64,000 nucleotides of DNA from Zhongshania sp. (GTDB lineage Bacteria > Pseudomonadota > Gammaproteobacteria > Pseudomonadales > Spongiibacteraceae): positions 1 through 64,000 of the forward strand of contig NZ_JARGNU010000005.1 in the NCBI RefSeq assembly GCF_029212375.1. Reading direction: 5' to 3'. Every line of letters begins with the position of its first letter. The first letter of the stretch is position 1. Of the stretch, positions 55,554-64,000 are shown one piece after another. The translations under genes and the position numbers were made by a program. The notes beneath the pieces are model-generated. The model was given only the letters and a program-made list of their open reading frames with translations, was not told the DNA's origin and did not search any database.

Positions 55554-57851
55554 TTACGCTGTTAGTTCAATGGCGCTCGCCGCCGCCTCGTCTCGATAGA
55601 CCCCACCAATAATGCACGCTGCTGGGTAACCAGCCTCGCGCAAGGCCTGTACGCAGGCCGCTGCGCGAGCGTGTGGCACGCTGGCCAACAGACCGCCCGA
55701 GGTTTGGGGGTCGAATAACAATGGGTATACCGTGTGGCTGCGCCAGGCGTCAGCATTTTTGACTGCTGCGCCAAGCCGCTGATTTTGAGTTTGTAAACTG
55801 CTGCTAATGCCATTTGCTAAACACCTTAGTGCGCCATCTAAGGCGGGGATGCAGCCGAGTTTAAGGCGCGCAGACAAGCCGCTGGGCTTTAGCATCTCTA
55901 CTAAATGGCCTAACAAACCAAAGCCGGTAACGTCGGTGCAGGCGCTGGCGCCGTGGGCGTGAAAAATCGCACCGGCGCTGCGATTGCTGCTGAGCATTGC
56001 CGCCAAGGCGCCTTCCAACCATTTGCCCTGAGCCTGCAATTGGCCGTGGGCTGCAAACAAAGTGCCGGTGCCAAGGGCTTGGCTTAGAATTAATACATCG
56101 CCCTCGTGTAAATTAGCTTTGGTGAGTACCGCGTTCTCCGCTGCCAGTCCATTTACCACAAATCCAATGCTGAGTTCGGCGGCTTCGCTGGTGTGGCCGC
56201 CGGTCAGGCTGCAATGATTGTCGTTAAGCACTTTTACCGCGCCACTCATTAATTGCAGTAAATCGCGTTCGGTTATTTTGTCGCCGGCAAAGGGCAGGCT
56301 GGCGATGGCCATTGCGCTTTGGGGCCGGGCGTTCATGGCAAACAAATCACTTAAGGCGTGCTGGGCGGCAATTTGACCGAGTAAATACGGCTCGTCGATA
56401 AAGGCCCGAAAGTGATCAACGCTTTGTAATAGCAATTGCGGGGTCTTGGATTGGTCCTGATTTACCCAGATGGCGGCGGCGTCGTCGGGAGCGTCTAAGC
56501 CCCAGGCAATATCGTCGCGCTGTACAGGGCTTAACTGCTTAATCACCTTGCTGAGCGTGCTGGCGCCGACCTTGGCGCCGCAACCACCGCAGCGCATTGC
56601 CAGTGTATCGCTCGGGGTTTCGTCGCCGCTAATGAAGGGGTCGACAAGTTGCGCCCTAGGCTGATTAGTGCTCATGCTGAGTTCGCTAAACATGGCCATA
56701 AAGCGGCGATCAATGTTGTCTTTCCAGCGCCACACCCAGTCGCCGCTCAGTGTTGGCCATAAGGGCCGGTGGGCAATGGCGGTTTTTCCGCCCAAGGCCA
56801 AAATGCTTAAAAAGTCTTTTTGCGGGCGATGTTGTTTTAAGGGCTGATCCAATAGCTTGCGCTGCAAATTAGCGAATAATACCGGCCCCTGCCGCACCGC
56901 GAACACGCCAGCAGCAGGGCGAGGGTGATTCACTTGTTGGGCGGTGTCGCCAGCGGCAAACACAAAGTCGTGGCTGAGTGATTGCAGGCTGTCGTTAATC
57001 GCGATAAAGCCCTTGGTGTCGCAGGCAAGGCCGGAGCGTTTTGGCCAGTCGGCCGCTTTGGCATTGGTACACCAAAAAATATGCTCGCTGTGCAATGAAT
57101 AGTTTTTATTTTGGCCATCATCTGCCCCAGCAATATCTATGCGCTGGTCGGCGATATTGATGACCTTGGCCGTGGCGTGCAGTTGAATACCCTTGGCCTG
57201 TAAGGCGGCGTTCACGAGCTTGCGGATACGCTGGGGGTAGGCTTTGAGTAACTCGGCGCTGGAGTACAGCAAGTGGTAGTTGGGCGTGACAATCTCTGGG
57301 TATTGGCTAATGGCGTGTTGCATGGCCAGTATTAATTCAACGCCCGCGGCGCCGCCACCGACCACGCTGATGGCTGCGGGTGTGCTTGCTTTGCGCAGCG
57401 TTTCAAGAGTGCGCTGCCAGCGGGGATAAAAATCACTGATCGGTTTCACTGGCGTGGCGAATTGCTCGGCTCCAGCAATACTCAAATCTGGTGTTATACC
57501 GCTATTGATCGACAGCAGATCGAAGCCAATGGGCGGGCGGTCTTTGTCGTTGAGCAGCAGCTGCTTTTGCTCAAGATCAATAGCCACTACGCTGGCCTGA
57601 ATAAAGCGCGCACCGGCAAATTGGCAAAGCCGCATTAAGTCGATATGGGCGTCGTCAAATTGATAGTGACCGCCAACCAGACCCGGCAACATACCCGAGT
57701 AAGGGGTTTGCACCTGCGGCGAGATCACGGTGAGCCGCACGCCAGCCAGCGGCTGCATGCCCCACATTTTTATGACTTGGGCATGGGCGTGGCCGCCGCC
57801 GATAAGCACGAGGTCGCGATAGTTCACTGCGGGGGGTATTGCCATGCTCAT
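55554..57851 (-). CDS. selD: NDH-like flavoprotein fused to selenophosphate synthase (SelD)
   Basis: A 765-aa fusion. Residues 1-390 are an FAD-dependent pyridine-nucleotide-disulfide oxidoreductase: GGGHAHA (18-24), VVGGGAAGVE (163-172) and FAAGDTA (298-304). Residues ~410-765 are SelD, which makes selenophosphate from selenide and ATP. Active-site C-G-G-C-G-A-K at 421-427 keeps the catalytic Cys (424) and Lys427; the second Cys of the E. coli GCGCK motif is Ala. Other SelD blocks: LTGGHTSEAAE and FDPQTSGGLL. It is last in the selU-ABC-selD operon, 30 bp after the permease gene. Such fusions are known in several phyla. Confidence 0.93.
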   Translation of the reverse strand: MSMAIPPAVNYRDLVLIGGGHAHAQVIKMWGMQPLAGVRLTVISPQVQTPYSGMLPGLVGGHYQFDDAHIDLMRLCQFAGARFIQASVVAIDLEQKQLLLNDKDRPPIGFDLLSINSGITPDLSIAGAEQFATPVKPISDFYPRWQRTLETLRKASTPAAISVVGGGAAGVELILAMQHAISQYPEIVTPNYHLLYSSAELLKAYPQRIRKLVNAALQAKGIQLHATAKVINIADQRIDIAGADDGQNKNYSLHSEHIFWCTNAKAADWPKRSGLACDTKGFIAINDSLQSLSHDFVFAAGDTAQQVNHPRPAAGVFAVRQGPVLFANLQRKLLDQPLKQHRPQKDFLSILALGGKTAIAHRPLWPTLSGDWVWRWKDNIDRRFMAMFSELSMSTNQPRAQLVDPFISGDETPSDTLAMRCGGCGAKVGASTLSKVIKQLSPVQRDDIAWGLDAPDDAAAIWVNQDQSKTPQLLLQSVDHFRAFIDEPYLLGQIAAQHALSDLFAMNARPQSAMAIASLPFAGDKITERDLLQLMSGAVKVLNDNHCSLTGGHTSEAAELSIGFVVNGLAAENAVLTKANLHEGDVLILSQALGTGTLFAAHGQLQAQGKWLEGALAAMLSSNRSAGAIFHAHGASACTDVTGFGLLGHLVEMLKPSGLSARLKLGCIPALDGALRCLANGISSSLQTQNQRLGAAVKNADAWRSHTVYPLLFDPQTSGGLLASVPHARAAACVQALREAGYPAACIIGGVYRDEAAASAIELTA

Positions 57852-57881
57852 GTATTGTTATCGGCTTTTATTGGTAATGGA

Positions 57882-59372
57882 TTACAGGGTCTCAGGGGAC
57901 GGTCGCAGATGCAATCGCTGGCGCAAAGTGCGGGCGAGTATATCGGCGATAATGTTCAGTATAGCGGCGCAGAGAATCAAGAGCATTGCGCGGTCAAAAC
58001 GAAATTCTTCAAAGGCCGAGTCTATATAAAAGCCCAAGGTGCCAATGCCGAGCATACCGAGAATGGCTGTCTCGCGCATAATGACCTCCCAGCGGTAGAG
58101 TAAAAAGGCCAGAAACTGGCGATAAACTCGCGGCAGTATTTCATAGCTGTAGCGATTGATGCCGGTGCAGGCATCCTCGCGTAACACTAACTCGCCGCTG
58201 TAGCGCCCCAGCAAATGGGCAATGATCGCTCCGTTGTGAATGCCCAACGCCAGTATGGCGGGCAGCATCGATGGCCCCAATAACAACAGGCCGATAAAGG
58301 CCAGTAAATACTCGGGCAGGGTGCGGGCAATAATTAAAAAGCCATCGCCTAGGCTGCGTTTTAGCGGGCTAAAAAACTGTCGCGAATTAAGCGGGAACCA
58401 CGCCAGGCTGAGTATAGCGGTGAGCAGTAGGGCGATTTGGCTGAGGATTAAGGTACTGGTCACGCCCGGTAAAATTTGTTGTTGCCACAGCATCGCCAAC
58501 CAGTCGAACACGGCAACATAATCAGTATTCGTCTTATTGCGCAGTGGCGCAGGAATAATATCTTCGCTAAGAAAGCGCGCAATATTCGCCCAGCTAAAAT
58601 GCGCGGTGGGCGGCAAGTAAATAAGTGCGGCAATTAAATACCCTGGCAGCAGCGCTTTTTTTAGCCACCAGCGCAGGCTAAGCACAATGGCCAGCAGCAC
58701 ATACAGCAGCGCGGCGGCGTCATTATACTGGCCGTTGCCCAGTGCAGTTTCTAAATGGTAGCCGAGAGTGGGCAGGCCAACAAAACCTAAAACAATACTC
58801 GAGCGAATGGCGCACTCAAAACGGTAGCTGGTGTATTGCAGCAGTGGCCGCCATGCCAGCGGCAGGGTGGTGTAGAAAAAGGCGCTGAGCCCTGCGCTCT
58901 GTAATAGGTTGTTGCGCGGCGCGGCCTCGGTCTCTTCAAATAATTCGCCGTAAATTTTTGCTAGGGTTCCGGCGTAGGGAATGGCAATGGCGAGCAAACC
59001 CGTGAGCGGCGATAGACCAAATAATTGAATAAAAATCAGCGCCCAAAACAATTCGTGAATCGCGCGTATAAAAGCGCAAAAACCGCGCACCAAGGGATGG
59101 CGATACAGCAGCGCCAGTACAAACCCCGCTGCGCTGGCCAGCGCCATACCCTGCAATGCAAAGGCGAGGGTGTTAAAGGCGCTGCTGGCAATTTCGCGAT
59201 AAGACCAAAAATTGGGCGCCATTAGGCCCTGACCCATGCGCAGTAATTCTTGGCTGGGGCTGGCGCGGTGAATGTCGATGTCGGCAAACAGCAGGGCGAT
59301 AAAGCCGGTCAGCGCCAGCCATAAACTTAATTTAAGTCGGGTATTGTTGTGGGGGCGAGTCTTAACGTTCAT
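57882..59372 (-). CDS. Fused PhnE-like ABC permease, probable selenium-compound transporter
   Basis: A 496-aa inner-membrane protein consisting of two permease halves: the first (~1-250) with IRAIHELFWALIFIQLFG and the second (~300-496) with IARTLPEYLLAFIGLLL. Each half holds a PhnE-type coupling loop (GLPTLGYHLETAL and GIGTLGFYIDSAF). Ordinary PhnE is 250-290 aa and works as a dimer; here it is one chain. Position between selU and selD points to transport of selenite, selenate or an organic selenium form (inferred). Confidence 0.85.
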   Translation of the reverse strand: MNVKTRPHNNTRLKLSLWLALTGFIALLFADIDIHRASPSQELLRMGQGLMAPNFWSYREIASSAFNTLAFALQGMALASAAGFVLALLYRHPLVRGFCAFIRAIHELFWALIFIQLFGLSPLTGLLAIAIPYAGTLAKIYGELFEETEAAPRNNLLQSAGLSAFFYTTLPLAWRPLLQYTSYRFECAIRSSIVLGFVGLPTLGYHLETALGNGQYNDAAALLYVLLAIVLSLRWWLKKALLPGYLIAALIYLPPTAHFSWANIARFLSEDIIPAPLRNKTNTDYVAVFDWLAMLWQQQILPGVTSTLILSQIALLLTAILSLAWFPLNSRQFFSPLKRSLGDGFLIIARTLPEYLLAFIGLLLLGPSMLPAILALGIHNGAIIAHLLGRYSGELVLREDACTGINRYSYEILPRVYRQFLAFLLYRWEVIMRETAILGMLGIGTLGFYIDSAFEEFRFDRAMLLILCAAILNIIADILARTLRQRLHLRPSPETL

Positions 59373-60046
59373 TACGCTTGATACAGCGCAGCTAGTTGCT
59401 CGGCTGTTACCTGCGCACTCGGCAAATCAAAGGCAATGGCGCCGTCTTTTAAGCCGATAATCCGCTGGCAAACGCGCAGTGCTTGTTCGGTATCATGTAG
59501 GGCGAGCACAATTGTCTGATGGCGCTGGCTGATCAGACTGAGCATTTTGTCGGCCTGTATGGCGTCGACTGCCGAAACCGGCTCGTCGCCAATAAATATA
59601 GCTTGTTGCTGATACAGGGCGCGGCCAATGGCCACGCGTTGCTGCTGGCCACCAGAGAGTTCGTCTACTCGGCTGTACAGTTCGGCGTCCAGCGCTAGGC
59701 TTTGCGCCAAAGTCTGTAATTCGGCCTTTGGTATAGCGAGGGGGCGCAGCAAATTAGCGAGATTATAGAGCGCGGAGTGGCGGCTGAGGCCGCCCATATA
59801 CATATTGTGATAGGCGCTGAGCATGGGCACCAGCCCCGCATGTTGCGGGCACCAAGCGACCTTGGCCGCTTGCAGGCTGCGCAAATGTTTAAGCAGAGTA
59901 GACTTGCCCGCCCCAGAGGGGCCGACCAGTGCCACGCTTTCGCCTTGGCGAATAGTCAGCGACACGTCTTTGAGTACCGTCTGTTTGCGGTACTTTAAGC
60001 TTATTTTGTGTAGCTCGAACATAGCGGGTTTAGCTCTATTCGGCAT
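59372..60046 (-). CDS. PhnC-like ABC ATPase, probable selenium-compound transporter
   Basis: A 224-aa ATPase. Walker A GPSGAGKST at ~42-50; signature LSGGQQQRVAIGRAL; Walker B IFIGDEP with conserved Glu; switch His in LALHDTEQA. Starts at 60046 and overlaps the SBP gene by 11 bp; ATG at 60022 is an alternative start. Ends TAATG with the permease start. Confidence 0.88.
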   Translation of the reverse strand: MPNRAKPAMFELHKISLKYRKQTVLKDVSLTIRQGESVALVGPSGAGKSTLLKHLRSLQAAKVAWCPQHAGLVPMLSAYHNMYMGGLSRHSALYNLANLLRPLAIPKAELQTLAQSLALDAELYSRVDELSGGQQQRVAIGRALYQQQAIFIGDEPVSAVDAIQADKMLSLISQRHQTIVLALHDTEQALRVCQRIIGLKDGAIAFDLPSAQVTAEQLAALYQA

Positions 60047-60902
60047 CCATCAAGCCAATAGCAATGGCGGTGTCTTTGATCGGCTGATAGTCGTCGTTAG
60101 TGGCTTCTACAAAAGACTGGCGGGGGAACGCAGCCAGAATCTCGGCGTCGCTAATATTCAATAAGGTCTGTTTAACTTTGGCCTTAAAGCCCGCGCCCCA
60201 GCGCGCATCTACGTCACCGCGAATACTCCACTGATAATCGGGGTAGCTGGGGGTTTGCCAAATTACGCTTACCTGACTGGGGTCGATAATACCCGCCGCC
60301 AATTCGTCTTCCCACACTTTGTAATTGACCGCGCCAAGCTCATAGGCGCCAGACTGTACTAGCGCAATGGTGCGGCTGTGATCGTCTGAAAAACCCACCC
60401 GCGTGAACACTTGCTCGGGGGACTTTTTGAAATGCTCGCGAATATAAAATTCTGGCATTAAGCGGCCAGAGGTCGAGCCCTTGGCGCCGAAGGTAAAGGT
60501 TTTGTTGGCGATGTCCGCAGGAAAATCGTTAGACTTGCTCAGGCCGCTGCGCTTATTGGCAATAAGATAAGTAACAAAAAATTGATCTTCATAGCCTTGA
60601 GCAATCGCTTCACTGCCCGACACGAGTTCTCGCGCCTGCACCCCAGACAAACCGCCAAACCAAGCGAGCTGTACTTGGTTGTTGCGAAATGCGGTTACTG
60701 CTGCCGCATAACTTTTTACGGGCACGTATTTTACTTTTACGCCCAGTTCTTTCTCTAAATACGCGGCAACCTTGCCAAAGCGTTCCTGCAGACGCGACTC
60801 GTCCTGATCTGGAATAGCCGTAAAACTAAAGGTCTCAGCAAGGGCGCTAAGACTAATCGAACTTGAGACGAGCAGCGCTGTTAAAACAGTCAATAACCGC
60901 AC
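60036..60902 (-). CDS. PhnD-like substrate-binding protein, putative selenate/selenite ABC transporter
   Basis: A 288-aa periplasmic protein. Signal peptide VLTALLVSSSISLSALA. PhnD family segment VTAFRNNQVQLAWFGGLSGVQ (residues ~67-87) and TFGAKGSTSGRLMPEFY. Proteins annotated as putative selenate transporter subunits are known beside ybbB/selD; the gene order here fits. Ligand not tested. Confidence 0.88.
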   Translation of the reverse strand: MRLLTVLTALLVSSSISLSALAETFSFTAIPDQDESRLQERFGKVAAYLEKELGVKVKYVPVKSYAAAVTAFRNNQVQLAWFGGLSGVQARELVSGSEAIAQGYEDQFFVTYLIANKRSGLSKSNDFPADIANKTFTFGAKGSTSGRLMPEFYIREHFKKSPEQVFTRVGFSDDHSRTIALVQSGAYELGAVNYKVWEDELAAGIIDPSQVSVIWQTPSYPDYQWSIRGDVDARWGAGFKAKVKQTLLNISDAEILAAFPRQSFVEATNDDYQPIKDTAIAIGLMDAE

Positions 60903-60935
60903 GGGATTCTCCTGTAGAGAGTGAGTAACGGGGAA

Positions 60936-62078
60936 TTATGTCGGTGTGTAGCTCTGCGCCCAGGCCACGATCTCATCTTTGTTGCCGCGAAAAATCTCAC
61001 GGCCATCGCGACGGCTTTGTTGATAATCGTACATGGGGTCGTAGTAATTGCTTAGCAGCACCTCAATGCCTGGCCTAAAGCTGTCGGCATTGCCGGTGTT
61101 TTCAAACTCGCTGAGCGCGGCGCTGAATATAGCCATTAGCGCTTGGTGGCGGTCGCCGCCCAAGCGCTTGCGAATACGAGTGAGGTTGCCAAGAATTTGT
61201 TCTCGGAATTTCTCGCTGCCCAGCGCTTCGCCATAGGCTTGGATGTATTCAGGCCGCGCGCTAAGCACATACTCCTCAAGGGCGATGTCGATTCGCTCCT
61301 CTAGCGGGGTTTCCAATACGGCCAGCGGCGCCTGTTGCATGGTGGCCTGCAGCTCAAGTGGCAGGGTCACCGAGCCAATCATATGGCCCTCGTCTTCGGT
61401 GAATAATGGCGACTGAGGGTGGGCGTCGCGCAGCTTTAAAACCGCAATGCTCAAGGTGTTTTCAAAATCGATCTGGGCGGGCTGAGGTTTAAGCTGACGG
61501 CCAAAGGCCGAGCCGCGATGATTGGCGAAGCCCTCTAAATCAAAACTGTGGGCAATGCGCTGAATAAGCCGCGTTTTGCCGCTGCCGGTGCGGCCAGCAA
61601 TCAACACCAGCGGTGATGCCGGCTGACGCAGCGCCAGGCTGTTAGCGTCTAGCTCATCAATTAAAAAGCGGCGCATGGCTTTGTAGCCGCCGGTTATTAA
61701 TGGGTAATCAATACCCGCTTCGGCAATCAGTTTTTTACTGAGATTGGAGCGCAGGCCGCCGCGAAAGCAATATAAATACCCTTCGGGGTGCTGCTTAACG
61801 TGCTGTGTCCAATCGGCGATACGCTGGGCTTGAATGGCGGGGGTGGCAAGCTGCCAACCTAGCGCAATAGCGGCATCTTGGCCCTGCTCTTTATAGCGGG
61901 TGCCAATAACTTGCCGCTGCTCATCGTCGAGCAGTGGAATATTGGTGGCGCAGGGAAAGGCACCTTTATTAAATTCCACCGGCGCACGGACATCCAACAA
62001 GGGAATGTCCCTGAGGAAGAGGCTGCGGAAATCCTCGCTATTGTCGCGCTTGGTCATAGGCTTGGGTTTTATTGCCAC
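60936..62078 (-). CDS. selU: tRNA 2-selenouridine synthase (MnmH/YbbB)
   Basis: A 380-aa enzyme that exchanges sulphur for selenium at U34 of some tRNAs through geranylated intermediates, using SelD product. Rhodanese domain with active Cys104 (YLYCFRGGLRSN); P-loop domain GRTGSGKT at 162-169. Start is GTG 62078; ATG 62057 is an alternative. First in the operon. Confidence 0.95.
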   Translation of the reverse strand: MAIKPKPMTKRDNSEDFRSLFLRDIPLLDVRAPVEFNKGAFPCATNIPLLDDEQRQVIGTRYKEQGQDAAIALGWQLATPAIQAQRIADWTQHVKQHPEGYLYCFRGGLRSNLSKKLIAEAGIDYPLITGGYKAMRRFLIDELDANSLALRQPASPLVLIAGRTGSGKTRLIQRIAHSFDLEGFANHRGSAFGRQLKPQPAQIDFENTLSIAVLKLRDAHPQSPLFTEDEGHMIGSVTLPLELQATMQQAPLAVLETPLEERIDIALEEYVLSARPEYIQAYGEALGSEKFREQILGNLTRIRKRLGGDRHQALMAIFSAALSEFENTGNADSFRPGIEVLLSNYYDPMYDYQQSRRDGREIFRGNKDEIVAWAQSYTPT

Positions 62079-62181
62079 AAGTTCGTGTTTTATTAGGAGG
62101 CCCGCAGTCTACGCTGAATAGCCGGCAGAGAGAAGTTGTGAAACTTTGCGCTGGAGAACAGTTAGGCGTCTAGGCTATGGC

Positions 62182-62373
62182 TTATTTTAGTTTGGTGATA
62201 CCCACTAACACACTGATCACGCCGCCAACCATACCGGCCCAAGCCTCGACAGGCGTGTCGCCATTTAAGGCGCGGCCTATTTGCGCGCTGGCAGAATCAT
62301 AAATGTTATAACCCCACATCGCCAAAGCAACACCGCCAACCACGAGCACAATACCAATAATTTTATTATTCAT
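62182..62373 (-). CDS. DUF3185-like small membrane protein
   Basis: A 63-aa protein with two helices (IIGIVLVVGGVALAMWGYNIY and AGMVGGVISVLVGI) and the segment YDSASAQIGRALNGD between, the pattern of DUF3185. ATG at 62373 is preferred over GTG 62379. Function unknown. Confidence 0.75.
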   Translation of the reverse strand: MNNKIIGIVLVVGGVALAMWGYNIYDSASAQIGRALNGDTPVEAWAGMVGGVISVLVGITKLK

Positions 62374-62514
62374 GTTCACACCACTTTGGGTAGGGCCTAG
62401 CTGAATTAAGCTGTTGCTTACCTAAACACATAATAAGCATTAAAAACACATATAAAAGGCAGATTTGAACAGTGATGAGTTTGCTAGTGGGATCGCCGAG
62501 TGGCTTATAGGATC

Positions 62515-62540
62515 AGCCCCGCACGCTAGCGTGCGGGGCT
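62515..62540 (-). terminator. GC-rich hairpin after the Old Yellow Enzyme gene
   Basis: AGCCCCGCAC-GCTAGC-GTGCGGGGCT, perfect stem 10 bp after the stop, without a T run. Probably terminates or stabilises the transcript end. Confidence 0.55.
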
Positions 62541-62549
62541 TGGTACTGG

Positions 62550-63647
62550 CTAGCTTAGCTGGCCGACATTTTCGATGGTGAAGGGCTTGAGCTGATCGAT
62601 TTGCCCATTTTTAACTTTGTTCACCCAGTCTGGATTGGCGAGCAAGGCGCGGCCAATCGCAATTAAATCAAATTCATTGCGGTCCATTTTTTCGAGCAAA
62701 TTATCGATATTGGCAACACCTGCGCCCTCGCCGCGAAAGGCCGACGTAAACTCTTGGTCTAGGCCCACACTGCCAACACTAATGGTGGGTTTACCGGTAA
62801 TTTTTTTAGTCCAGCCTGCTAAATTCAAGTTAGAACCGTCGAACTCTGGCTCCCAGAACCGGCGTTGGCTGCAGTGAAAAATATCCACGCCAGCATCGCT
62901 TAAGGGTTTTAAAAACTCGGCGAGCTGTTCTGGACTATTGCATAGGCGCGCCGTGTAGTCTTGCTGCTTCCACTGCGACCAGCGGAACAAAATCGGAAAG
63001 TCTTCGCCTACTTTTTCACGTATGGCTTTGACGATCTCAACGGCAAATTGGCTGCGTGCCGCTAAGCTGCCGCCGTATTTGTCGGTGCGCACATTGGTGT
63101 CTGCCCAGAAAAACTGATCAATCAAATAGCCGTGGGCAGCGTGGATTTCAACCCCATCAAATCCGATTTGCTTGGCGTCAAATGCCGCCTGCGCAAAGGC
63201 AGCTACCAATCTTTCAATCTCGTCGGTGGTAAGCGCCTCAAACACTTTCTTGTCTTTAGCAACCAATCCAGAGGGTGACGCACTTGGCGCGCTGGGCACA
63301 GGGCCGGTGCCCGCGGCCCGAGTTGCGCCAACATGCCATATTTGTGGCACAATTTTGCCGCCAACAGAGTGCACGGCATCAACTACTTTTTTCCAGCCGG
63401 CCAGCGCCTCTTCGCCAAAAAATGACGGGTAGCGGGTATTGTCGGTGGCGGCGGGATGATTAATCAACGTGCCTTCGGTAATGATTAAGCCAACACCGCC
63501 TTCGGCGCGCTTGCGGTAGTACTCTGCCACGTCATCGGTGGGTACGCCATTGGGTGAAAAACCGCGGGTCATTGGCGCCATCACTGTGCGGTTGGCGAGT
63601 TTAAGCTGGCCGAGCTCGAATGGCGTGAATAAAGCACTGGTGTTCAT
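62550..63647 (-). CDS. Old Yellow Enzyme-type alkene reductase
   Basis: A 365-aa FMN-dependent oxidoreductase of the OYE/NemA/xenobiotic reductase group. Flavin-barrel motifs: APMTRGFSPNG, IITEGTLI, and the substrate-binding pair of His in EIHAAHGYLIDQFF (residues ~168-171 region), GGSLAARSQF and AIGRALLANPDWV. It reduces activated C=C or nitro compounds; natural substrate unknown. The divergent LysR gene 115 bp away is its likely regulator. Confidence 0.92.
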   Translation of the reverse strand: MNTSALFTPFELGQLKLANRTVMAPMTRGFSPNGVPTDDVAEYYRKRAEGGVGLIITEGTLINHPAATDNTRYPSFFGEEALAGWKKVVDAVHSVGGKIVPQIWHVGATRAAGTGPVPSAPSASPSGLVAKDKKVFEALTTDEIERLVAAFAQAAFDAKQIGFDGVEIHAAHGYLIDQFFWADTNVRTDKYGGSLAARSQFAVEIVKAIREKVGEDFPILFRWSQWKQQDYTARLCNSPEQLAEFLKPLSDAGVDIFHCSQRRFWEPEFDGSNLNLAGWTKKITGKPTISVGSVGLDQEFTSAFRGEGAGVANIDNLLEKMDRNEFDLIAIGRALLANPDWVNKVKNGQIDQLKPFTIENVGQLS

Positions 63648-63762
63648 ATGGCTACCTCAAAGAAGTCGATTAACGCGTTGTATCACAAGTGTCTAGTATA
63701 CTTTCCCAAAAACTGAAGATAATCAGCTAATATTACGAAATACTTTTGCTGGAATCGCAATA

Positions 63763-64000
63763 ATGGACAAGCTAAAAGCCATGCACCACCTCTGCTGCAT
63801 AGCCGAAGTGGGCAGTTTTAGTGCTGCGGCCAAGCTCGCCAATGTGCCGGTCTCCACGGTGTCGCGCAGCATACAAGCGTTGGAGTCTGAGCTGGGCGCA
63901 GCGCTGCTCAAGCGCAGTACCCGCCATGTCGGACTTACTGAAATTGGCAAAATTTATCTCAATGAGTCCAAAGACATACTGGCGGCTATCGACCGCGCAG
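63763..64000 (+). CDS. LysR-type transcription regulator, cut by window end
   Basis: The first ~79 residues are seen. The helix-turn-helix is GSFSAAAKLANVPVSTVSRS followed by IQALESELG, the pattern of LysR proteins. ATG at 63763, with GGA about 9 nt upstream. Divergent from the reductase gene. Confidence 0.9.
   Translation, partial: MDKLKAMHHLCCIAEVGSFSAAAKLANVPVSTVSRSIQALESELGAALLKRSTRHVGLTEIGKIYLNESKDILAAIDRA

Overview
The window is chromosomal DNA of an aerobic, Gram-negative, probably marine gammaproteobacterium. Evidence: two large TonB-dependent receptors, outer-membrane porins, lipoproteins, a class Ia ribonucleotide reductase with two ATP cones, bfr/bfd/Grx4/peroxiredoxin/SodB arranged near argF, argG, pyrC and rnt (an order I remember from Pseudomonas), a RegB/RegA-type two-component pair and a SelU/SelD selenouridine module. 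A Cellvibrionales/Spongiibacteraceae-like host fits, but I cannot fix the genus from sequence alone. No rRNA, tRNA, CRISPR array or intact insertion sequence was seen.

Layout. 1-11.3 kb: mixed housekeeping and accessory genes (lipoprotein esterase, periplasmic binding-like protein, SRAP/YedK DNA-protein crosslink sensor, a YaaW-like membrane cluster, TonB receptor, tandem universal stress protein, a 47-aa DUF3096-type protein, cupin, coniferyl-aldehyde-type dehydrogenase). 11.6-20.2 kb: an AT-richer defence/toxin-antitoxin island on the minus strand, holding a decayed hipA, an AbiEi/AbiEii-like pair with a multi-site operator, a 437-aa HEPN-like unknown, an 83-aa protein made of two copies of one repeat, and a 1040-aa SIR2 + P-loop STAND + TPR-like protein that ends in a cold-shock-like OB domain. 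Degenerate ~65-bp terminator-containing direct repeats lie at both ends of this block. 20.3-34.4 kb: nrdB-nrdA (NrdR and DnaA box candidates upstream), an orphan Fe/sulfate-type ABC ATPase, argD-argF, an iron-type alcohol dehydrogenase, a second TonB receptor and a lone hydantoinase-B protein.

34.4-43.4 kb: iron and oxidative-stress genes: grxD, then porin + FMN-binding protein + PepSY protein (a possible flavin-based envelope electron-transfer unit), a hotdog thioesterase, bfr, bfd, peroxiredoxin, sodB, rnt, pyrC, comEA-like. Fur-box-like sites sharing one core lie before the porin and before bfd. 43.4-48.8 kb: polyamine ABC transporter potABC + binding protein, then argG with a terminator-overlapping leader ORF. 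48.9-55.5 kb: a large phytase-like/choice-of-anchor lipoprotein, the RegBA pair with a RegR/RegA-like operator, an outer-membrane beta-barrel and a PepSY protein. 55.5-62.1 kb: a five-gene selenium operon (selU, PhnDCE-like ABC transporter, NDH-SelD fusion). 62.2-64 kb: DUF3185 protein, Old Yellow Enzyme reductase, and the start of a divergent LysR regulator cut by the window end.

A dispersed intergenic repeat family with a 7-bp period (GGGAGAC-type and GGACGTC-type heptads, often as inverted arms) occurs at least seven times. It sits even inside the nrdB-nrdA gap and forms the stop codon of the hydantoinase-B gene.
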